64,000 bases of DNA from NCBI RefSeq assembly GCF_014851685.1, contig NZ_JACVAC010000004.1, forward strand, positions 124,001-188,000. Direction: 5' to 3'. Below, piece after piece: positions 1-7,235 of the stretch. Position 1 is the stretch's first letter. Each line of letters starts with the position of its first letter. The stretch is from Pseudomonas sp. PDM05 (GTDB lineage: Bacteria; Pseudomonadota; Gammaproteobacteria; Pseudomonadales; Pseudomonadaceae). The notes beneath the pieces were generated by a model. It did not search any database. It was not told where the DNA came from and saw nothing but the letters and a program-made list of their open reading frames with translations. The translations under genes were made by a program, and so were the position numbers.

Positions 1-103
1 TTCTGACCGCTACGACTCAAAAGCCACTGTGACGCAGACACCACAAAGCGCGCGGCCTGTGAGGGCAGCACGCACTTGCGGATATTTTTTGAGGTGCCGG
101 GAG

Positions 104-124
104 GGCGGCCTGGGTAAGGCCGCC
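104..124 (-). terminator. hairpin just past the SPOR-protein gene
   Basis: An 8-bp perfect stem (104-111 with 117-124) and a 5-nt loop lie 7 nt beyond the stop codon of the minus-strand gene that ends at 131. No U-tract follows on the minus strand, so it may be a weak or Rho-assisted terminator or only a 3' stabilising hairpin. The remaining bases 1-103 show no gene I can support. Confidence 0.35.
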
Positions 125-130
125 GGATCT

Positions 131-1705
131 TCAGCGAGTTGCTGCCAGTTCTTGTTGAACGCTGGCGACAGTGCGAGGCCAAGGTTTACCAGCCTGAACC
201 TTCGCTGGCAAGGATTTGATCGCAGAATCAGCGGCTGCACGGCTGGAGAAGTTGCCGTAGGTGATCACGTAGAGAGGCTTGCCGTTGAGCACTTTCTTGA
301 AATAACGGTACTCGCCGCCCTGCTCTTTCACGAACGCCTGGGCGTTGGCTTCGGAGCTGGTGCCGAGGATCTGCACCACGAAGTTGCTCGCAGGCTGGCT
401 GCCGTACCAACCGCTACCCGCTGCACCGGCCTTGGCGACGGTGACAGGCTTTTCAGCCGGCTTGGCGGCCGGAGCCGGGGTTGGCTTGGCGGCTGGCGCT
501 GGCGCCGCGACAACCGGCTTGGTCACTGGCGTCGGCTTGGCGGTGGCGACGGTCGGTGCCGGCGTCGGCGTCGGCTTGGCAACTGCCGCTGGCTGGCCTG
601 CCGGCACGCCCGCAGGTGGGGCGGTGGTGGTCACGGTTGGCGGTGTGGCGCTGGAGCCTTCCACCGGCACGCCGTCGTCGCCTTCGGAGATACCGCCGGC
701 TTCTTCGGCGAGCGGGCCGCGCATCACCGGCTGGCCGACCATCGGCAGGTTGGTTGGCTGGCCGGAGTTGGCGAATTCGACATTTGGCGTGGGCTTGCCC
801 AGTGGCAACTGCGCCTGTTCGGTTGGCGCGCCAGCGGTGGTCGGGGCCTTGTTGCGGCCCGGGATCAACCAGGCGGCGGCGACGGCAACCACGACAACGG
901 CGGAAATCGCCAATACGTGCTTCTTAGGCATAGTGAACCCCATCTTTGGACGCTTGACCGCAGAGCGGCTGGCAATCATGGCTTCGATCATCGCATCGCG
1001 GGCGACCTGGTTGATGGTGCCAGGCCAGCCGTCGGAGCTTTCGTGAATATCAGAGATCTGCTGGGCGGAGAAAAGTTCGATACCGGCCCCTGCGCCTTCC
1101 AGGCGTTGAGCCAGGTATTCGCGGGTTTCCTCTTCTTCGTACGGCTGCAATTCGATCACGTGGAACAGCTCTTGATCGCCACTGATCTGCTCCAGATCGG
1201 CGATCAACGACGACTCACCAAACAGGAACACGTGGGGACGGCCTTCCGGCGTGCCAGCTGCCAGCGCCAGCAGCGCTTCCAGCGCGGATTCGTCAAGCTG
1301 CTCGGCGTCATCCACCAGCAAGTAGACTTCCTGGCCGGTCAGGCCCAATTGCACCACTTGCTTGAGGATCGCATTCGGCTCGGCGCTGGACACGTCCAGG
1401 GCCTGGGCCACCTGGCGCAGCACACCCGCCGCATCACCGGCCCCGCGAGCGGATACGACCACGCTCTGCACCGATTGCTTGTTGGTACTGGCCACCAGGG
1501 CCTGGCGCAGCAAGGTCTTGCCGCTGCCCAACGGGCCGGTGACCACCAGCAGCAACTGGCTGTAGCGCGCCAGGTGGTGCAGTTGCCCCAGCACTGGCTT
1601 GCGCTGGGCCGGGAAGAATTTGAAACCAGGCACCCGTGGAGCAAAAGGGTCGTGGCTTAACTGGTAATGGCCGAGGAACGCCTCGTCGGCATGCAAACTA
1701 GTCAT
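131..1705 (-). CDS. AAA-type ATPase with C-terminal SPOR domain (DamX-like)
   Basis: This 524-residue protein joins an N-terminal P-loop ATPase to a peptidoglycan-binding SPOR domain. The Walker A motif GPLGSGKT lies near residue 57 and a Walker B-like LLVDDAEQ follows at about 130. A single membrane helix comes at about 270-290, then a long Pro/Ala/Thr/Lys linker, then a C-terminal SPOR domain starting near SNFVVQILG. The order fits an inner-membrane protein with a cytoplasmic ATPase and a periplasmic domain that binds denuded septal glycan. It is the last gene of the aroB operon, 10 nt after aroB, which is the position held by damX in enterobacteria. The ATPase part is ExeA/GspA-like, so a role in septation or envelope assembly is inferred, not shown. 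Confidence 0.85.
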   Translation of the reverse strand: MTSLHADEAFLGHYQLSHDPFAPRVPGFKFFPAQRKPVLGQLHHLARYSQLLLVVTGPLGSGKTLLRQALVASTNKQSVQSVVVSARGAGDAAGVLRQVAQALDVSSAEPNAILKQVVQLGLTGQEVYLLVDDAEQLDESALEALLALAAGTPEGRPHVFLFGESSLIADLEQISGDQELFHVIELQPYEEEETREYLAQRLEGAGAGIELFSAQQISDIHESSDGWPGTINQVARDAMIEAMIASRSAVKRPKMGFTMPKKHVLAISAVVVVAVAAAWLIPGRNKAPTTAGAPTEQAQLPLGKPTPNVEFANSGQPTNLPMVGQPVMRGPLAEEAGGISEGDDGVPVEGSSATPPTVTTTAPPAGVPAGQPAAVAKPTPTPAPTVATAKPTPVTKPVVAAPAPAAKPTPAPAAKPAEKPVTVAKAGAAGSGWYGSQPASNFVVQILGTSSEANAQAFVKEQGGEYRYFKKVLNGKPLYVITYGNFSSRAAADSAIKSLPAKVQAGKPWPRTVASVQQELAATR

Positions 1706-1715
1706 CGGAATCTGG

Positions 1716-2816
1716 TTAACCTTTCAGCTGAGCCAGGGCGCGGTAATCCGCTCCCAGCGTGGCCTGTAGAATCTCTTTTGGATAATCGTCGGTCACCACC
1801 GCTTCGCCCATGCGGCGCAACAGCACCAGTCGTAGTCGACCGTCGATCACTTTCTTGTCTATCGCCATATGTTCGAGGAAGTCCGCCTCGGTCATTTCCT
1901 CAGGCGGAATGACCGGCAAACCGGCGCGCTGGAACAGGCGGATACCACGATCACGCTCCTGGGCACTGATCCAGCCCAGGCGCTGCGACATGTCCAATGC
2001 CATCACTGTGCCAGCCGCTACGGCCTCCCCATGCAACCACACACCATAGCCCATGTGCGTTTCGATCGCATGGCCGAAGGTGTGGCCGAGGTTCAGGGTG
2101 GCCCGTACGCCGGACTCCCGTTCATCGGCATTCACCACCAGCGCCTTGGCGGCGCAGGAGCGGGAAATCGCTTCGGTGAGGGCGACCTGATCGAGGTTGC
2201 GCAGGGCGTCGACGTGCTCTTCCAGCCAGGCCAGGAACGGCTCATCGCAGATCAACCCGTACTTGATGACTTCCGCCAGGCCCGCCGACAACTCGCGCGG
2301 CGGCAAGGTATTGAGGGTGGCGGTGTCGATCAGCACAGCCTGAGGCTGGTAGAACGCGCCAACCATATTCTTGCCCAGCGGATGGTTGATACCGGTCTTG
2401 CCGCCCACCGACGAGTCGACCTGGGACAGCAAGGTGGTCGGCACCTGGATAAAGTCCACGCCACGCTGGTAGCAGGCCGCCGCAAAGCCGGCCATGTCGC
2501 CGATCACACCGCCGCCCAGGGCGATCACGGTGGTGCGGCGGTCATGGCGCGCGGTGAGCAGGCCATCAAAGATCAGTTGCAGGGTTTCCCAGTTCTTGTG
2601 GGCTTCGCCGTCGGGCAGGATCACCGAGATCACCGAATACGCCGCAAGACTGCGGCTCAGACGCTCAAGATACAGCGGCGCGACCGTTTCGTTGGAGATG
2701 ATCGCCACTTGCCGCCCGGCAATATGCGGTGCGAGCAACTCGGGCTGGTCCAGCAGACCTTCGCCAATATGGATCGGGTAGCTGCGCTCGCCTAGATCGA
2801 CCTTAAGTGTCTGCAT
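1716..2816 (-). CDS. aroB: 3-dehydroquinate synthase
   Basis: Converts DAHP to 3-dehydroquinate, the second step of the shikimate pathway, using NAD and a divalent metal. The 366-residue length is usual. The glycine-rich NAD-binding segment [13 protein letters not shown] and the metal-ligand region HTFGHAIE are present. The open frame extends upstream to 2891, but the start at 2816 ([15 protein letters not shown]) matches the family N-terminus; the upstream 25 residues are Arg-rich and unlike it. It follows aroK at a distance of 125 nt and precedes the SPOR-ATPase gene, the conserved gammaproteobacterial order. Confidence 0.97.
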   Translation of the reverse strand: MQTLKVDLGERSYPIHIGEGLLDQPELLAPHIAGRQVAIISNETVAPLYLERLSRSLAAYSVISVILPDGEAHKNWETLQLIFDGLLTARHDRRTTVIALGGGVIGDMAGFAAACYQRGVDFIQVPTTLLSQVDSSVGGKTGINHPLGKNMVGAFYQPQAVLIDTATLNTLPPRELSAGLAEVIKYGLICDEPFLAWLEEHVDALRNLDQVALTEAISRSCAAKALVVNADERESGVRATLNLGHTFGHAIETHMGYGVWLHGEAVAAGTVMALDMSQRLGWISAQERDRGIRLFQRAGLPVIPPEEMTEADFLEHMAIDKKVIDGRLRLVLLRRMGEAVVTDDYPKEILQATLGADYRALAQLKG

Positions 2817-2941
2817 GTGTCCCCGCGTTAGAGATGTATTGACGACCGGCAACGTCGAGACTCGGCGTTGCCTGATGGCTCTACGCCACACCCCAGAGGG
2901 TGATGGCGCGCCGCCGAGAATAGCGCATTTCGGGCCTGGCT

Positions 2942-3460
2942 TTAACGGGGTGGCAGCCGTTGCAGGCGCTCAAGAATATCGAGGACCACCATCCGAGGTG
3001 GCCGCTCATCGGTTTCCACCACCAGATCGGCGATCTCCCGATACAGCGGATCGCGCAGCGCCAGCAGGTCCCGCAAGGTTTTTTCCGGGTTGGCCGTGCG
3101 CAGCAGCGGGCGATTGCGATCGCGGGCGGTGCGGCCAACCTGTTGCTCGACCGAGGCATGCAGGTAGACCACCCGACCACCGGCATGCAGTGCCCGACGG
3201 TTCTCTTCGCGCATGACTGCGCCACCGCCGGTGGCCAATACCACGCCGTCGAGGCCGCACAGCTCGGCGATCATCGCCTGCTCGCGGTCCCGAAAGCCCA
3301 GTTCGCCTTCCTTATCGAAGATCCATGGGATATTGGCACCCGTGCGCACTTCAATTTCCTTGTCGGAATCTTTGAATGGCAGGCGCAGCTCTTTGGCAAG
3401 CAAACGGCCGATGGTGCTTTTTCCAGCGCCCATCGGTCCTACAAGAATCAAATTTCGCAC
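2942..3460 (-). CDS. aroK: shikimate kinase
   Basis: Phosphorylates shikimate to shikimate-3-phosphate with ATP. The protein is 172 residues, typical for AroK. The Walker A motif GPMGAGKST covers residues 8-16, the DSD motif that binds Mg and substrate is at 31-33, and the substrate-binding ATGGGAV segment follows. It starts 4 nt after the pilQ stop, so it is almost certainly cotranscribed with the pilus genes, as in P. aeruginosa. Confidence 0.97.
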   Translation of the reverse strand: MRNLILVGPMGAGKSTIGRLLAKELRLPFKDSDKEIEVRTGANIPWIFDKEGELGFRDREQAMIAELCGLDGVVLATGGGAVMREENRRALHAGGRVVYLHASVEQQVGRTARDRNRPLLRTANPEKTLRDLLALRDPLYREIADLVVETDERPPRMVVLDILERLQRLPPR

Positions 3461-3464
3461 AGAA

Positions 3465-4832
3465 TCAACGACTCACAGCAATCGCCTGGTTATTCATAAT
3501 ACGCGGAGTCAGGAATACCAGCAGCTCGGATTTTTTCTCCGCCAGCACATCGCGCCGGAAAAGGCGGCCAAGATACGGCACATCGCCCAAAAATGGCACT
3601 TTATCTACCACTTTGCTTTGGGTATTGGAGAAAACCCCGCCAATGACAATGGTCTCGCCATCCCGGACCAGCACCTTGGCGTTGACCTCGTTCTTCTTGA
3701 TCGGCGGCACGTCGTTGAGTTTATTCAGGTAGTCGGGCTCATCCTTGGTGACCTTGACCTCCATGATCACGCGGTCATCCGGGGTGATCTGCGGGGTGAC
3801 CTCCAGGGACAGAGAGGCCTCCTTGAACGACACCGATGTGGCGCCGCTGGAGCTCGATTCCTGGTACGGAATCTCGGTGCCCTTGAGGATGCGTGCGGTT
3901 TCCTTATCGGATGTAACCACCTTGGGCTGTGAGACGATTTCGCCGTTACCGGTTTTCTCCATGGCGGTCAGTTCCAGGTCCAGCAGCAGGTTGTCGGTGA
4001 CGTAGGCCACGCCCAGCCCCGAGGTGCCGGTAATCGCCCCCAAATCGACAAACGGTGAGCTGGGCGGGCTTTCCGGCAGCTCCGCGCCTTCCGGCAACGG
4101 CTTGCGGATGCCTCCGCCCGCCCAGTTTCCACGATTGAGCCGTCCGCCCCAGCGCGCCCCGAGGCTTTTGTCGTAATCCACGTTGGCCTCGACAATCCGC
4201 GCTTCGATCATCACCTGGCGCACCGGAATATCCAGTTGCGCCACAATCCGCCGCAGTTCCTCCAGGCGCTCGCCGGTCTGGTAGGCAATGATGTTATTGG
4301 TGCGTTCATCCACCGCCACCGAGCCACGCTCATCGGTGACACCCTCAAACCCGCTCATCGACTGGAACAGTTTGGCCAGATCAGCGGCCTTGGCGTAGTT
4401 GACCTGCAACAGCTCCCGGCGCAGCGGCGCCAATTCGGCCATCTGCCGGCGCGATTCCAAACTCAGCAATTCACGCGCAGCCAGCTCCTCGGCGGGTGCA
4501 ACCAGCAAGGCACCGGCCTTGATCCGTTTATCCAGGCCTTTGGCTTGCAACACCAAGTCCAGCGCCTGGTCCCAGGGCACATCCTTGAGCCGCAGGGTAA
4601 TCGAGCCTTGCACGTCGTCGCCGGCCACCAGGTTGAGGCCCGCCACATCGGCAATTTGCTGCAACACGGCGCGCAGCTCGACATTCTGGAAGTTGAGGTT
4701 GAGCTTGTCGCCAGCACCCGCCACCGGGGGCGGCAGGTGGATCAGGTCGACGCGATTGGGCACAGCAGCAGCCATCGGTGCCGTGAACGCTATCCATAGC
4801 GCCACACCGAAGGACAGGAAAGTCCTTTTCAT
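3465..4832 (-). CDS. pilQ: type IV pilus secretin PilQ, short form
   Basis: Outer-membrane secretin forming the pilus exit channel. A signal peptide (about residues 1-23, ending MAAA) is followed directly by a secretin/STN N-domain ([20 protein letters not shown]), a second N-domain around [18 protein letters not shown], and the C-terminal secretin core with [14 protein letters not shown] and LVFLTPRIM. At 455 residues it is much shorter than the roughly 700 of classical PilQ: the peptidoglycan-binding AMIN domains usually found before the N-domain are absent. The core looks intact and in frame. It lies 13 nt after the pilO-pilP fusion gene. Confidence 0.9.
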   Translation of the reverse strand: MKRTFLSFGVALWIAFTAPMAAAVPNRVDLIHLPPPVAGAGDKLNLNFQNVELRAVLQQIADVAGLNLVAGDDVQGSITLRLKDVPWDQALDLVLQAKGLDKRIKAGALLVAPAEELAARELLSLESRRQMAELAPLRRELLQVNYAKAADLAKLFQSMSGFEGVTDERGSVAVDERTNNIIAYQTGERLEELRRIVAQLDIPVRQVMIEARIVEANVDYDKSLGARWGGRLNRGNWAGGGIRKPLPEGAELPESPPSSPFVDLGAITGTSGLGVAYVTDNLLLDLELTAMEKTGNGEIVSQPKVVTSDKETARILKGTEIPYQESSSSGATSVSFKEASLSLEVTPQITPDDRVIMEVKVTKDEPDYLNKLNDVPPIKKNEVNAKVLVRDGETIVIGGVFSNTQSKVVDKVPFLGDVPYLGRLFRRDVLAEKKSELLVFLTPRIMNNQAIAVSR

Positions 4833-4845
4833 TGGTTTTATTCCG

Positions 4846-5817
4846 TTATGAGTTGACGTTTAACGCGAGGGTTCGCGGGCGTTCCAACCAGTCACCCTGT
4901 TCATCGGGGAATAACTCGACCAGCTCGATATGCCCGGCGTAGATGGCGGTGATCCGACCGTGATGCGGCCCGAGGTAGTCGCCGACCGCCAGCCGATGCA
5001 CCTCGGAAGCCGCACGCAGCAAGACAAAGGCCTGCATACCACGGGACAGGGTGCCGACCATTTCGAATTGATCGACTGCCAGCGCTTCGAGGATGCCCCG
5101 TGGCCGCGCAAGGTCCGGCGCCTGGGCCGGCCGACCACGGGTGCGGGTGACTTGAACCGCAAGGGGCTGGAAAGGATCGCGCAATCCCTGGGGGTCGTAG
5201 ACAAAGGACGGGGCCTGCGCCACGTACTCACCCGCCCCACCGCTTTGCTGCGCGTGCCAATAAGTTCTGGCCAGCAGATCAAGGCGCAACAGTTTGCCGT
5301 CAGGCCGCAGGGCGAGGTCATGCACCGTGGTGATCCGCGACAGGCCGCCCAGGGCATTCACGAACCTTGCCAGGTCGTGAAAGGTCCCGCTGACGCCAAT
5401 CTGCACCGGCTGCTCGATATAGAACGGACGCGCCTGCTCATCCAACGGCGTGATGCTTTCTACCAACAGACCATTGGCCAGCGCCAACCGTGCCGTGTCG
5501 TCAAGCAGACCGGGCATTGCGGACTCGCCGGGCAATTGCCGCCAACGCGCCTCGACCTGCTCGCGCAGCACCTGCAACTGCTGGGTACGCTGTTCAAGGC
5601 CGGCAGCCAGCACGCTTTTTTGCGCCAATTGCTGCTCAAGCGCCACGCCGTTCAGTTCAGCCTGGCGCAAACGGTCCTGTGACGCGTCGAGATACAGCCT
5701 ATCGCCCACCAGCAGCACCAACCCTGCCAGCGCACAGCCTGACAAGAGCTTGCCAGCCAAAGGCCATGTTGCAGCGTTGTGATAGAGCGAGCCGACATCG
5801 AGCCTGACCCGGCTCAT
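4846..5817 (-). CDS. PilO-PilP fusion protein of the type IV pilus alignment complex
   Basis: A 323-residue protein combining two normally separate pilus assembly proteins. Residues 1-~195 are PilO-like: a short cytoplasmic N-terminus, one membrane helix (about 22-42), a coiled coil rich in Gln/Leu/Glu, and a compact periplasmic domain. From about 205 (YDPQGLRDPFQP) the sequence is PilP-like, including LEALAVDQFEMVGTL and the beta-rich GDYLGPHHGRI region that in PilP contacts PilQ. No internal stop, start or lipobox is visible, so PilP here would be tethered through PilO rather than by a lipid anchor. It overlaps pilN by 4 nt (ATGA) and precedes pilQ. Confidence 0.85.
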   Translation of the reverse strand: MSRVRLDVGSLYHNAATWPLAGKLLSGCALAGLVLLVGDRLYLDASQDRLRQAELNGVALEQQLAQKSVLAAGLEQRTQQLQVLREQVEARWRQLPGESAMPGLLDDTARLALANGLLVESITPLDEQARPFYIEQPVQIGVSGTFHDLARFVNALGGLSRITTVHDLALRPDGKLLRLDLLARTYWHAQQSGGAGEYVAQAPSFVYDPQGLRDPFQPLAVQVTRTRGRPAQAPDLARPRGILEALAVDQFEMVGTLSRGMQAFVLLRAASEVHRLAVGDYLGPHHGRITAIYAGHIELVELFPDEQGDWLERPRTLALNVNS

Positions 5818-6365
5818 GGCTGAACCTCGCCTGGCGCTCCCTTGCGCACCATCAACTGGAATTCATTGTCGCCACGCACGCCTTCCGTTCGCACATGTTG
5901 CAAGCGGGTGGCGCTGGCACCTTGCGAGGCCTCCAGGCGGCGCATCAATTGGGCAATATCCTGGCTGGACTCGGCACTGCCACGGACACTCACCGCATCG
6001 CCCTTGGCCACCACCTCATGCAGGTGCACGCCATCAGGCACCGCGCGCGCCAACTGGTCCAGCAGCTGGGCGCCGGACGAGCGGGCGTCGTGCAAGTCCT
6101 CGACCACCTTCATGCGCTGCGCCAATTGCCGGCCTTGCACGTGCAGGTCGTCGATGGTCTTGATGCGCGCATCCAGGACCGCAATGTCGCTATCGACGCG
6201 GCTATTGCGCGTGACCTGGCGGTCGATGGCCTGGTCGATCACTTGATTGGCCAGCCACACCGCTGCGAGCGCCACACCAGCGAATGCCAGCAGCAACATC
6301 AGGAAAAATTTGCGCCGCCGCTGCGCGAGTGCCTGGCGCCAGGGCAATAGGTTGATTCGTGTCAT
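5814..6365 (-). CDS. pilN: type IV pilus assembly protein PilN
   Basis: Inner-membrane partner of PilO and PilM. The 183-residue protein begins MTRINLLPWRQ, the conserved cytoplasmic PilN peptide that binds PilM, then a membrane helix (about 24-42), a coiled coil and a small periplasmic domain. The frame is open to 6581, but the family motif fixes the start at 6365. It overlaps pilM by 1 nt and the pilO-pilP fusion by 4 nt, so translation of the three is probably coupled. Confidence 0.93.
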   Translation of the reverse strand: MTRINLLPWRQALAQRRRKFFLMLLLAFAGVALAAVWLANQVIDQAIDRQVTRNSRVDSDIAVLDARIKTIDDLHVQGRQLAQRMKVVEDLHDARSSGAQLLDQLARAVPDGVHLHEVVAKGDAVSVRGSAESSQDIAQLMRRLEASQGASATRLQHVRTEGVRGDNEFQLMVRKGAPGEVQP

Positions 6366-7018
6366 CAAGCGAAACTCCTCAGGGCCAACCCGCAAGCAAC
6401 TCCCATTCCCTGGGCATCCATAGCCCATCGTTCGCCATCGACTTGATGGCTCGGCGTGAAGCTGGGGAAATCCTGAAGGCAAGCGCGCGCCAATGCAAAC
6501 CGTTCTATGTCCACCACCCTCGGCATCAACCCAGCCAGGGCCAGGACCGCCGCGCGCGCCTCGACCTGTTCCCTGAGGCACGCCGCCAGCAGCACCTCGA
6601 CGCGCATGGGGTCATGGGCACAAGGGCCCTGCACATAAAAGTCGAGCGCCATGTCATCCAGTGGATAGGGAATGTATTGATCCGCCTCCATCTGGATCTT
6701 CCAGCCCATCTCGTCGTCGCTGAGCCCAGCCTCCATTTCGATCACCTGCGTGATGACCGAAGGCCCCGCCACGGCAACGGCCGCGTACCTGGTCGATGTG
6801 TGCAGCCGCGACAAGGCCTGGCGCAACGCCTGCCCGGCAGCTGCAAGGTCGAGCACGGCGCCATCGACCACCACATGGGCCGGCAACGCCTGGATGACAT
6901 AGCCTTGCACGCTGTAACCGCGACTTGAACGCCCCAGTTCGACCAGCTTGATCTCCTGATCATTAAGATCGACGCCCAGGACGCTGTCGACTTTTCGCCT
7001 GAAAAATCCCTTTTTCAT
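6365..7018 (-). CDS. pilM: PilM-like actin-fold protein, internally shortened
   Basis: The protein is 217 residues against about 354 for classical PilM. The N-terminal part is clearly PilM: GVDLNDQEIKLVEL (phosphate-1 loop), VVAVAGPSVITQVIEMEAGL-like sequence and MEADQYIPYPLDDMALDF. After about residue 185 (RVVDIERFALARACL) it jumps to a C-terminus ending ACGLALRSF, which matches the very end of normal PilM. About 135 residues that normally carry the second phosphate loop and the adenosine motif are missing, with the frame kept. The start at 7018 was chosen because MKKGFFRRK resembles the family N-terminus. It should still carry a PilN-binding surface, but ATP binding is doubtful. Confidence 0.85.
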   Translation of the reverse strand: MKKGFFRRKVDSVLGVDLNDQEIKLVELGRSSRGYSVQGYVIQALPAHVVVDGAVLDLAAAGQALRQALSRLHTSTRYAAVAVAGPSVITQVIEMEAGLSDDEMGWKIQMEADQYIPYPLDDMALDFYVQGPCAHDPMRVEVLLAACLREQVEARAAVLALAGLMPRVVDIERFALARACLQDFPSFTPSHQVDGERWAMDAQGMGVACGLALRSFA

Positions 7019-7235
7019 AAAACTCCCCAAAACTTTCCCTGTCATACCGCCTGATTGCTGCCGCGCACCGTGCATTCGGTCGGCTTGTTTGAGCGGCGCG
7101 AATGACGCCCCAAGCCGAAAAATGCTTTAATGCGCAGCGTTTTTCCCCGCTTTTATCTGCAGCCCGGGTCGATCCATCGTTTGCCATGCATGCCCCGACG
7201 CCTAACCCATTCTTTTCTCTGGAAATCCAAAAGCC

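Noticed and set aside
29..1660. 543-codon open frame opposite the SPOR-ATPase gene
   Set aside because: Gly/Arg-rich antisense shadow of a GC-rich gene; the minus frame has Walker and SPOR motifs.
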